This document shows, one piece after another, positions 1 to 6,392 of a stretch of 11,607 nt of DNA (its first letter is position 1; every line of letters begins with the position of its first letter). A program made the position numbers and the translations under genes. The notes beneath the pieces were generated by a model. That model made no database searches and was not told the DNA's origin. It saw nothing but the letters and a program-made list of their open reading frames with translations. The DNA lies in contig CALFEY010000071.1 of NCBI GenBank assembly GCA_937958295.1, positions 1-11,607 on the forward strand. Direction: 5' to 3'. The DNA is from an uncultured Pseudomonadota bacterium (lineage in GTDB: Bacteria > Pseudomonadota > Gammaproteobacteria > Burkholderiales > Casimicrobiaceae).

Positions 1-328
1 TGGCGGGCATCTTCTTCCATTCGTCGTAGGGAAACTCCTCGACAGGATGGACGATCTGGATGCCGGCGTTGCTCACGAGGACGTCGACGCTGCCGAACGT
101 CTCCAGGGCACGCGCGACCCCGGCGTTTACCGCAGCCTCGTCGGTGACGTCCATGGCGAGCCCGAGTGCGCGCTCCTTGCCGATGTCGGCGGCGACAGCC
201 TCCGCCTGCGCCTGTTTGAGATCCGCGATGACCACCTTGGCGCCGGCGCGGGCATAGCGCAGTGCGATGGCCTTGCCGAGTCCGCTTGCAGCGCCAGTGA
301 CCAGCGCGACCTTGTCCTTGAGTTCCAT
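1..328 (-). CDS. bdhA: 3-hydroxybutyrate dehydrogenase (SDR family), 5' part only
   Basis: Partial gene: the first 109 codons, with the 3' part beyond the left edge. It starts MELKDKVALVTGAASGLGKA, the Rossmann nucleotide-binding start of short-chain dehydrogenases, with TGAASGLG at residues 11-18, a DV pair at 60-61 and SNAG at 86-89. The stretch IQIVHPVEEFPYDEWKKM (residues 90-107) is characteristic of D-3-hydroxybutyrate dehydrogenase, the cytoplasmic enzyme that oxidises 3-hydroxybutyrate to acetoacetate with NAD+ during polyhydroxybutyrate breakdown. The catalytic YxxxK motif would lie outside the window, so it cannot be checked. The ATG at 328 is preceded by AGGAGC (335-340 on the complement), a good ribosome binding site. 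It is divergent from the siderophore receptor gene. The SDR assignment is certain; the substrate is inferred from the IQIVHP block. Confidence 0.85.
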   Translation of the reverse strand, partial: MELKDKVALVTGAASGLGKAIALRYARAGAKVVIADLKQAQAEAVAADIGKERALGLAMDVTDEAAVNAGVARALETFGSVDVLVSNAGIQIVHPVEEFPYDEWKKMPA

Positions 329-350
329 CCGAACGCTCCTTTTGCGGCTG

Positions 351-387
351 TTGCAGCAAGTATAGCCACTCATGTTGCTATGCAACA
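351..387 (-). promoter_or_regulatory. Predicted bdhA promoter with TTGC/GCAA dyads
   Basis: On the minus strand TATACT (complement of 359-364) is a good -10, about 30 bp upstream of the dehydrogenase start. A weak -35 TTGCAT (380-385) stands 15 bp away. Two dyads share the same half-sites: TTGC-A-GCAA at 351-359, between the -10 and the start codon, and TGTTGC-TAT-GCAACA at 373-387, over the -35. This arrangement looks like a repressor operator. TGC-rich dyads are known targets of PHB-cycle regulators such as PhaR, but assigning that regulator here is only a guess. Confidence 0.45.
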
Positions 388-450
388 CGACGGCGCACCG
401 CCCGGGCGTGGCGACGCGGACGTCACGCCCGGGCGGACCGCCGTGTTGCA
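381..450. repeat. Long GC-rich inverted repeat in the divergent intergenic region
   Basis: Perfect 13-bp arms lie at 398-410 (CCGCCCGGGCGTG) and 424-436 (CACGCCCGGGCGG), separated by 13 nt. The pairing resumes outside with TGCAACACG (381-389) against CGTGTTGCA (442-450) after an internal loop of 8 and 5 nt. Each inner arm contains the 10-bp palindrome CGCCCGGGCG. It sits between two divergent promoters, so a terminator role is unlikely. It could be a cruciform or operator cluster, or a structured leader of neither gene. No function can be assigned from sequence. Confidence 0.7.
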
Positions 451-497
451 CGCCTGCGACATCCAGGACACGGGGGACGAGTTTCGTTTCGGGGTTT

Positions 498-530
498 TTG
501 CTCGCTTGATTGAGAATCGATATCATTTGC
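498..530 (+). promoter_or_regulatory. Sigma70-like promoter overlapped by a Fur-box-like site
   Basis: TTGCTC (498-503) and TATCAT (521-526) are spaced by 17 bp; the -10 matches TATAAT at five of six positions. Bases 512-530 (GAGAATCGATATCATTTGC) match the 19-bp E. coli Fur-box consensus at 12 positions by my hand count, and resemble the GAGAAT/CATTTGC form common before TonB receptor genes. The Fur-like site covers the -10, which fits repression when iron is plentiful. The predicted transcript starts near 533 and leaves a leader of about 95 nt before the receptor ATG at 627. Confidence 0.6.
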
Positions 531-626
531 GTTTGCTTTCGATTGTCCCGTTTCCTCGAGTGCCAGCCAGGCGATGTTCCCAGCGAGTGCCGACCATGCC
601 CCACGACAACGCACAGGACCCCGCCC

Positions 627-3143
627 ATGGCTTCGCGCTTCGCCCCCTCCCGTTCCCACCTCCCCGCTTCGTTGGTACTCGCCTGCACGGACCCTGCGGG
701 GGCTCCCGGCGCCACGGCGAAGCGGCACCGCTTTCGCCGACGCGCGCTGGCGGCAGGGGTGTCAGCGGCGCTGCTGTGGCCGATGACGGGCGTCGGCCAG
801 ACCTCCACGCCCGTGCCAGGCAGTGCCAGCGCCACGTCGCCGACGGCCTCCAGTGCTCCGACGGTGCCGGCCTCGGGCCAGGTCGCGCAGGCGACCCCGC
901 CCGCACCGGCCGCGCCCGCGCCAGCCGTTCCGCCGCCGACGCAAGGCAACACGCTGCCGGAAGTGAAGGTGCTCGACGTGGCCATCGACCCCAATCCGAA
1001 CGCACAAGTGGGCGTTCCCTACAAGGCGAAGACCTCCGCCGACTTCCGCTACACGCGCCCGCTCGCCGAGATCCCGCAAACGATCACCGTCATCACGCGG
1101 GCCGCGCTCGACGACTCCGGGCTCACCGACCTGCGCAACATCCTCGACGCGCAGCCGGGCATCTCGCTCGGCACAGGCGAGAACGGCAACATGTTCGGTG
1201 ACCGCTACATCATCCGCGGACAGGAGGCACGCAGTGACGTGTTCGTCGACAGCCTGCGCGATCCGGGGATGAGCACGCGCGAGAGCTTTGCCATCGAGCA
1301 GATCGAGATCACGAAGGGACCGAACTCAAGCTTTGCCGGCCGCGGTTCCGCCGGGGGCGCGATCAACGTCGTGACCAAGCAGGCCACGCTTGATTACGAT
1401 TTCGCGCGCGTCAACCTGGGCCTCGGCACGTCCGACTATCGGCGCGTGACGCTCGATGCGAACCAGGTCATCACCGACCAGTTCGCGCTGCGCGTGAACG
1501 CGCTGTACGGCGACACCGACGTCCCCGGCCGCTCGCCCTCCGAGCGCGAACGCAATGGCGTGGCGCTGTCCGGCTTCTATGAATTCGGCAAGGCCACGTC
1601 ACTCACCGTGGACTACTACGGCCTGTGGGCCAAGGACAACTATCCCGACCTCGGCGGATGGCTCCAGGGCACCGTTCCCGACCGCCAGCCCGCGCCCAAT
1701 CCACCGGTGTACGCGCAGGCGCAGGACTTCCAGCGCTCCGATACCAACACGGTCACGGCACGCCTGCAGCACCAGTTCAATCCGAACGTCTCCCTGATGA
1801 ACGTCACGCGCTACGGCGAGGCCAAGAACAGCTACGTCCTCACCGGCGCGGGCGCGCGCGGGACTGCCTACGGACCGGTCGGCATCACGTATCCGGCGGT
1901 CACGCTCAGCACCCACACCGGCTGGCAGGACGTCGACTACCTCGCCAACCTCACCACCGTGCGCTGGGATACCAGCCTCTTCGGTTTCCACAACACCTTC
2001 ATCTTCGGCGGGGAACTCTCCGACAACCATGTGGTGAAAGGCAACTACGCCAACGTGAACCTCGGTGCGCTCAACTGCCGCACGTCGGCCACGGCCACGG
2101 CGAACAATGCCTTCTGCGCGCTCGATGCCAACGGCAACGCGGTCAACGGCCTCAACAATCTGATGCAGCGCCAGACCGAGCGCAACCCCTGGAACACCGA
2201 CTGGCGCGTGAAGACCATCGCCGGCTTCGCGATGGACACCGTGGACCTCACCGACCGCTGGAGCGCGTTCGGCGGCGTGCGCGCCGACTACGTGGACTAT
2301 TCGCTGGGCATCCGCGCCAACAATGGCACCGAGACCGACTACGGCTACCGCGACACGCTGTGGAACGGCTGGGGCGGCCTTACGTACAAGGTCACGCGCG
2401 ACGGCATCATCTACGGCAGCATCGGCACGGCCACGGACATCAACGGCGGCGAGTCCGACGTCGGTACCAACAGCGGCTACGGCGGCGCGATCATCTACAA
2501 CGGCTCGATCGCCGCCGCCAATCCGGAGCGCTCCACCAACTACGAGCTCGGCACCAAGTGGAACGTGCTCGACCAGAAGCTCCTGCTCACGGCAGCCATC
2601 TTCCAGATCGAGAAATCGGACATCATGGAAGGTGCGAACTACGACTCGGTGGGCACCTTCAACACCGGCAAGAACCGCGTGCGCGGCATCGAAGTGGGCC
2701 TGGTCGGCAACATCACCGAGAAGCTGTCGGGGCAGATCGGCGCATCGTGGATGAAGTCCAAGGTCACCGACTCCGCCACGCCGTCGAACATCGGCAAGCC
2801 GCTCGCGAACTTCCCCGACCAGTCGGCGTCGGCGCAGCTGCGCTACCAGTTCACCGACGCACTCGCGGCGGGCTTCCTCGTGCAATACGAAAGCGAGCGC
2901 TGCGCGGGACAGCCGGATACGGCGGCCGGCATCGATGCCGCGGGCAACTGCACGCAGGAGGTGCCGCAGTACACGGTGTGGAACCTGTTCGGCTCGTATC
3001 GCGTGAACAAGAACCTCGAGCTCCGGCTCAACGTGGACAACGTGGCCGACACCGACTACTACCTCGCGGCGTACCGCTCGGGCTCCTTCCTGTACAAGGG
3101 CGATGGGCGCCTGTTCACCGTCACCGCGATCTACGAGTTCTAG
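627..3143 (+). CDS. TonB-dependent siderophore receptor, Fiu/PiuA-like
   Basis: Outer-membrane gated channel for ferric siderophores, 838 residues, powered by TonB-ExbBD. The N-terminus has a long basic region (KRHRFRRR, residues 32-39) and a hydrophobic stretch (40-57), giving a probable signal cleavage near residues 57-60. An Ala/Pro/Ser/Thr-rich linker follows (about 60-108), then a possible TonB box in LPEVKVLDVA (110-119). The plug is at about 140-250, with IPQTITVITR, YIIRGQEARSDVFVDSLRD, IEQIEITKGPNSSFAGRGSAG and GGAINVVTKQ. The rest is beta-barrel, ending in the usual C-terminal Phe (AIYEF). There is no N-terminal STN signalling domain, so it is not a FecA-type sensor. I start at ATG 627, which follows CAGGA at 8-9 nt. 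The in-frame ATG at 510 lies inside the promoter/Fur region and is unlikely. A PiuC gene two genes downstream favours a catecholate receptor of the Fiu/PiuA group; the real ligand is unknown. Confidence 0.93.
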   Translation: MASRFAPSRSHLPASLVLACTDPAGAPGATAKRHRFRRRALAAGVSAALLWPMTGVGQTSTPVPGSASATSPTASSAPTVPASGQVAQATPPAPAAPAPAVPPPTQGNTLPEVKVLDVAIDPNPNAQVGVPYKAKTSADFRYTRPLAEIPQTITVITRAALDDSGLTDLRNILDAQPGISLGTGENGNMFGDRYIIRGQEARSDVFVDSLRDPGMSTRESFAIEQIEITKGPNSSFAGRGSAGGAINVVTKQATLDYDFARVNLGLGTSDYRRVTLDANQVITDQFALRVNALYGDTDVPGRSPSERERNGVALSGFYEFGKATSLTVDYYGLWAKDNYPDLGGWLQGTVPDRQPAPNPPVYAQAQDFQRSDTNTVTARLQHQFNPNVSLMNVTRYGEAKNSYVLTGAGARGTAYGPVGITYPAVTLSTHTGWQDVDYLANLTTVRWDTSLFGFHNTFIFGGELSDNHVVKGNYANVNLGALNCRTSATATANNAFCALDANGNAVNGLNNLMQRQTERNPWNTDWRVKTIAGFAMDTVDLTDRWSAFGGVRADYVDYSLGIRANNGTETDYGYRDTLWNGWGGLTYKVTRDGIIYGSIGTATDINGGESDVGTNSGYGGAIIYNGSIAAANPERSTNYELGTKWNVLDQKLLLTAAIFQIEKSDIMEGANYDSVGTFNTGKNRVRGIEVGLVGNITEKLSGQIGASWMKSKVTDSATPSNIGKPLANFPDQSASAQLRYQFTDALAAGFLVQYESERCAGQPDTAAGIDAAGNCTQEVPQYTVWNLFGSYRVNKNLELRLNVDNVADTDYYLAAYRSGSFLYKGDGRLFTVTAIYEF

Positions 3144-4293
3144 CCCCCACCCGCCCGGGCGCCGATTGCAAAGCTCGCAAGCCACCCTCCCTGCCGGCAT
3201 CCTCTGCGCGGAAGACTACGAGAGTCTCGCCGCGCAGGCGCTCGCCGCACCAACGCTCGCCTACGTCGCCGGCGGCAGCGAGCGGGGGCTTGCGCTGGCG
3301 CGCAACCGGGCGGCCTTCGATGTGCACGCGATCTGGCCGCGGGTGTTGGGCGACGTCACGCACGGGCACACCCGGACGCGGCTGGCGGGCCGCGAGTTCG
3401 CCCATCCGATCCTGCTCGCGCCGGTGGCCTTCCAGGCCCTTCTCCACCCGGACGCCGAAGTGGCCGCAGCGCAAGGCGCTGCCGCCGCGGACAGCGGCAT
3501 CGTCCTCAGCACGCTCTCTTCGTTGTCACTTGAGGCGGTGGCCGCCGCGGCAGGTCCGGAACGCTGGTTTCAGCTCTATTTCCAGGCCGATCGCCATGCC
3601 ACGCACGACTTGGTCGCGCGCGCCGCGGCGGCCGGCTATCGCGCCCTCGTGGTCACGGTCGACGCGCCGCTGCAGGCCGCGAGCCACCACGCGCTGCGTG
3701 CGGGATTCAGGATGCCGTCCGGGCAGGTCGCCGCGAATCTCGTACGCTACGCACCGCCGGCAATTGCGGAAGGCATGCCGGCAGACCGCCGTATCCTGCA
3801 GGGACTCATGCGCGCGGCACCCACGTGGCGAGACCTCGAATGGTTGCAGGCGCATTGCCCTTTGCCGGTATGGATCAAGGGCGTGCTGCACCCGGGCGAC
3901 GCGCAGCGTCTCGCGGCGATGGGTGTGGCGGGTCTCGTCGTGTCCAACCACGGCGGGCGCGGCCTCGACGACGCGCCCGCGAGCCTCGCGGCGCTGCCCG
4001 CACTACGCGCGGCCGTCCCGCGACCATTTGCGCTCATCCTCGACGGCGGCATCCGGCGGGGCGCGGACGTCTTCAAGGCACTCGCCCTCGGGGCGGACGC
4101 TGTACTGGTGGGACGCCTGCAGGCCTACGCACTCGCGGTAGCCGGCGCGCTTGGCGTGGCCCACATGTTGCGCCTCCTGCGCGAGGAGCTCGAGGTCTGC
4201 ATGGCGCTCGCCGGATGCGCCACGCTTCCGGACATCACCGCGCAGGCCCTCGCGCCGGTGCGCACGGCGGGCTGGGGAGGGGTGGCGCCATGA
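3103..4293 (+). CDS. FMN-dependent alpha-hydroxy-acid oxidase/dehydrogenase
   Basis: Member of the glycolate oxidase / lactate dehydrogenase (LldD) / mandelate dehydrogenase family, which oxidises a 2-hydroxy acid to a 2-oxo acid through FMN. Set beside spinach glycolate oxidase from memory, every active-site residue is kept: Tyr54 (YVAGGSE), Tyr159 (FQLYF), Asp187 (TVDAP), Lys259 (WIKGV), and His283 and Arg286 (SNHGGRGLD). The phosphate-binding LDGGIRRGADVFKALALGAD (313-332) and VGR (336-338) are also intact, so it should be active. No signal peptide is evident, so it is probably cytoplasmic or membrane-associated. The substrate is not predictable. The ATG at 3103 overlaps the receptor by 41 bp and has poor ribosome-site spacing; the in-frame TTG at 3166 is the only other start before the conserved domain (from about residue 33). 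Its position between receptor and piuC is unusual. Its end overlaps piuC by 4 bp. Confidence 0.9.
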   Translation: MGACSPSPRSTSSSPHPPGRRLQSSQATLPAGILCAEDYESLAAQALAAPTLAYVAGGSERGLALARNRAAFDVHAIWPRVLGDVTHGHTRTRLAGREFAHPILLAPVAFQALLHPDAEVAAAQGAAAADSGIVLSTLSSLSLEAVAAAAGPERWFQLYFQADRHATHDLVARAAAAGYRALVVTVDAPLQAASHHALRAGFRMPSGQVAANLVRYAPPAIAEGMPADRRILQGLMRAAPTWRDLEWLQAHCPLPVWIKGVLHPGDAQRLAAMGVAGLVVSNHGGRGLDDAPASLAALPALRAAVPRPFALILDGGIRRGADVFKALALGADAVLVGRLQAYALAVAGALGVAHMLRLLREELEVCMALAGCATLPDITAQALAPVRTAGWGGVAP

Positions 4294-4973
4294 TGCTCGT
4301 GCTCGACAAGGTACTGGGCAAGGACGAGGTGCGCCAGTTCCGCGCGCACCTCGATACCGCCGACTGGCAGGACGGTGCCCGCACCGCGGGTGAGATGGCG
4401 CGCGAGGCCAAGCACAACCAGCAGATCCCCGACGATGCCAGCCTCGCGATAGACCTCGGCAACCACATCCTGCGCACGCTCGGCGCCGACACCCGGTTCA
4501 CGGCGGCGGCGCTGCCGCGACGCATCTTCCCGCCGCGATTCAACCGCTACGCCGAAGGTGGCACCTACGGCTCCCACGTGGACAGCGCGCTGATGCGCGT
4601 GGAAGGCACCCCGCACACGTTGCGCAGCGACATCTCCGCCACGCTCTTCCTGAGCGAGCCCGACGAATACGAGGGCGGCGTGCTGGAGATCCATGGCGCC
4701 GCCGGCGTGCAAGCGGTCAAGGCCGCTGCCGGCGCGATGGTGCTCTATCCCGCCACCAGCGTGCATCGCGTCACGCCCGTGACGCGCGGTGTGCGCGTGG
4801 CGGCGTTCTTCTGGATTGAGAGCTGGGTGCGCGACACCGGCGAGCGCGAGCTCCTCTACGAGCTCGACCAGACGATCCAATCCCTGCGCGCCGCCACGCC
4901 GAAGGACGACCCCGGCGTGGTGCGTCTCACCGGCGTGTACCACAACCTGCTGCGACGCTGGGCCGTCACGTGA
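4290..4973 (+). CDS. piuC: PiuC/YbiX-type Fe(II)/2-oxoglutarate dioxygenase (PKHD-type hydroxylase)
   Basis: 227 residues, the usual length of PiuC/YbiX. The 2-oxoglutarate oxygenase core shows the iron ligands His96 and Asp98 (YGSHVDSAL) and His159 (SVHRVTP), with Arg169 as the expected 2-oxoglutarate ligand (GVRVAAFFWIES). RFNRYAEGGTYG (83-94) and the C-terminal block GVVRLTGVYHNLLRRW (209-224) also fit the family. It acts in the cytoplasm; its physiological substrate is not established, though family members are iron-regulated and lie next to Fiu/PiuA receptors. The start ATG overlaps the preceding stop as ATGA, and GGGAGG at 4275-4280 is a strong ribosome binding site, so translation is probably coupled to the FMN enzyme gene. 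A second ATG at 4293 is possible. Confidence 0.95.
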   Translation: MMLVLDKVLGKDEVRQFRAHLDTADWQDGARTAGEMAREAKHNQQIPDDASLAIDLGNHILRTLGADTRFTAAALPRRIFPPRFNRYAEGGTYGSHVDSALMRVEGTPHTLRSDISATLFLSEPDEYEGGVLEIHGAAGVQAVKAAAGAMVLYPATSVHRVTPVTRGVRVAAFFWIESWVRDTGERELLYELDQTIQSLRAATPKDDPGVVRLTGVYHNLLRRWAVT

Positions 4974-5038
4974 CGCCGTCTCCGCGCCAGCGACCCGCCG
5001 TCACGACCCCCGCCACCTCATCACCGCATGGAGTCTGC

Positions 5039-5314
5039 ATGAAGTCCGCATCCGTCCTCGCCGCCCTCGCGGCCGCGCTCGTCCTCGCGAGCGCCCCCGC
5101 CTTCGCTCACGGCGACGTCAAGTGCCCCAAGTACCCAAAGGAGGAATGGAAGCCGCATACCGACCTCCAGCGCAAGCTCGAGAGCGACGGCTGGGCCATT
5201 CGCCGCATGGAGAAGACCGATACCTGTTACGAGGTGTACGGGAAGGATCCAAAAGGCAAGCGGGTGGAGGCGTTCTTTGATCCCAAGACCTTCGAGCGCG
5301 TTGAGCCCAAGTAA
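5039..5314 (+). CDS. Small secreted PepSY-domain protein
   Basis: 91 residues. The first 23 form a typical type I signal peptide ending AFA before HGD, so the mature protein is periplasmic, about 68 residues. The mature part (KLESDGWAIRRMEKTDTCYE, then GKDPKGKRVEAFFDPKTFE) has the pattern of a single PepSY_2-type domain. Two cysteines remain (29 and 63), which could form a disulfide. Family function is poorly known; PepSY domains occur in periplasmic protease inhibitors and in membrane reductases. I chose ATG 5039, preceded by GGAG (5030-5033), because it begins the signal peptide directly. An in-frame GTG at 4970 overlaps the piuC stop but would add 23 unlikely residues. The 65 bp between piuC and this start hold nothing recognisable. 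Confidence 0.82.
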   Translation: MKSASVLAALAAALVLASAPAFAHGDVKCPKYPKEEWKPHTDLQRKLESDGWAIRRMEKTDTCYEVYGKDPKGKRVEAFFDPKTFERVEPK

Positions 5315-5843
5315 GGTCCCGGTGTGGGACCGGCCCGTTCGCTTGCTGCACTGGACGCAGGCGATCGTGCTGGCGCTGGCATGGTGGACGGGCAGTGAGA
5401 TCGGCCCCGCGCACGAATACCTGGGCTACGCCGCCGGCGTGCTGCTCGCGGCCCGCATCGGATGGGGGTTTGCCGGGGCCGGACATGCACGATTCGCGAA
5501 CTTCGTGGCAAGCAGAGCGCGCACGCGCGATTACGCGCGGCGTCTCGTCGCGGGCCGCGCCGTACGTTACGTGGGGCACAACCCGCTGGGGGGCTGGATG
5601 ATCCTGTGGCTGCTGACGTGCATCGCAGCATTGGTGCTCACCGGCTGGCTCTACACGACCGACTGGCTGTGGGGTTACGGCTGGCTCGCGCAACTGCACG
5701 CCATCCTCGGCTGGGTCCTGCTGGCATCGGTGTGCATGCACGTCACGGGCGTGATCGGCACCGGGATCGCGCAGCGCGAGAATCTCGTCGCCGCCATGAT
5801 CACCGGCCGCAAGCGGCCGCCCGCAGGCGACGACGTGCCGTGA
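5301..5843 (+). CDS. Cytochrome b561-type (cytochrome b/b6 domain) membrane protein
   Basis: 180 residues with four predicted transmembrane helices: about 15-31, 40-57, 97-118 and 131-155. VWDRPVRLLHWTQ near the N-terminus and VGHNPLGGWM at 91-100 are marks of the bacterial di-heme cytochrome b561 family related to the Ni/Fe-hydrogenase b subunit. Likely heme ligands are His17, His38, His133 and His147. It should move electrons across or within the inner membrane; the donor and acceptor are unknown. The start is uncertain: TTG 5301 gives MSPSKVPVWD and overlaps the PepSY gene by 14 bp; GTG 5322 has AAGG 5 nt upstream and no overlap; TTG 5277 is longer. I prefer 5301 because family members usually have a few residues before VWD. 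Tight packing behind the PepSY gene suggests the two products work together. Confidence 0.85.
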   Translation: MSPSKVPVWDRPVRLLHWTQAIVLALAWWTGSEIGPAHEYLGYAAGVLLAARIGWGFAGAGHARFANFVASRARTRDYARRLVAGRAVRYVGHNPLGGWMILWLLTCIAALVLTGWLYTTDWLWGYGWLAQLHAILGWVLLASVCMHVTGVIGTGIAQRENLVAAMITGRKRPPAGDDVP

Positions 5844-5853
5844 CGGCGCGAAT

Positions 5854-6390
5854 TCAGCGCGCGCGCAGCTCGCGCTCGAGCCACTCGTCGAGCAGAGCGC
5901 GCTCGTAACGCAAGGTATCGCGGCTCAAGGCGGCGCGCGGATCGCGCTGATAGTCGAGGTTGGTGAGATCGCGCTCGCCTTCGCGCACGACCCTGCCCTG
6001 CGCATCGGTCCACCGGAATGACAGGACGATGCGCGGCGGATAGGCCGGCGTGAGGAAGCGCACGGCATCGAGGCGCGCCGACCGCCACGGCTCGAGCGAG
6101 CCAGCGAGCGTGACCTGGCGGAACTCCACGGCGAGCGTGTCGCCCTTGGCGAGATGGGACGCGGCATCCTCCGCCACGAAGCGCGCAAGGCGCTTCTGCA
6201 ACGCCGCCGTGCCAGAGGCGAACTGCAGCTCGCGATCGCGGTTGCCACTCTGCGCCAACGCGAACGCCACGACGACGGGCGAGCCATCCGGCGCAGGCGT
6301 CCCCTGCGCCCGTGGCCCGCTGGCCGCAAGGCACGCAGCGCAGAGCGCGACCGCGCAAGTCGTGTACCGCAGGCGCGGGCGCGCCCCCAC
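5854..6390 (-). CDS. Secreted DUF3016-family protein
   Basis: 178 residues. The N-terminus (RLRYTTCAVALCAACLAASG, then PRAQG) is a signal peptide cut around residue 29, so the product is exported. The rest matches my memory of the DUF3016 pattern: LxxFxxxxAxxxLxxGxxLxVE, then VTLAGSLEPWR (about 93-103), AYPPRIVLSF, GERDLTNLDY and a C-terminal DTLRYERALLDEWL. No function is known for the family and I do not propose one. The start is GTG at 6390, two bases after the uvrB stop, with GGAG (complement of 6399-6402) 8 nt upstream inside the end of uvrB. It is therefore very likely translated from the uvrB transcript. Its stop faces the cytochrome b stop with 10 bp between them and no clear terminator hairpin. 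Confidence 0.85.
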   Translation of the reverse strand: MGARPRLRYTTCAVALCAACLAASGPRAQGTPAPDGSPVVVAFALAQSGNRDRELQFASGTAALQKRLARFVAEDAASHLAKGDTLAVEFRQVTLAGSLEPWRSARLDAVRFLTPAYPPRIVLSFRWTDAQGRVVREGERDLTNLDYQRDPRAALSRDTLRYERALLDEWLERELRAR

Positions 6391-6392
6391 GC

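Noticed and set aside
510..626. Upstream in-frame ATG extending the receptor by 39 residues
   Set aside because: The ATG lies within the predicted -10/Fur region, the extra residues do not look like a signal peptide, and ATG 627 has a better ribosome site just before the leader.
47..1201. Long plus-strand open frame over bdhA and the receptor start
   Set aside because: It overlaps two recognisable genes in other frames, and its Arg/Ala/His-rich translation shows no family pattern; a GC-rich shadow.
1599..3200. 533-codon open frame antisense to the receptor
   Set aside because: It lies antisense to a clear beta-barrel gene, with a Val/Arg/Gly-rich translation and no recognisable domain.
1625..4141. 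838-codon plus-strand open frame across the receptor and FMN enzyme
   Set aside because: An out-of-frame shadow with very high Arg content; the receptor and the FMN enzyme both have clear family motifs in other frames.
4970..5038. GTG start overlapping the piuC stop for the PepSY gene
   Set aside because: The extra 23 residues are Pro/Thr-rich and would bury the signal peptide; ATG 5039 has its own GGAG.
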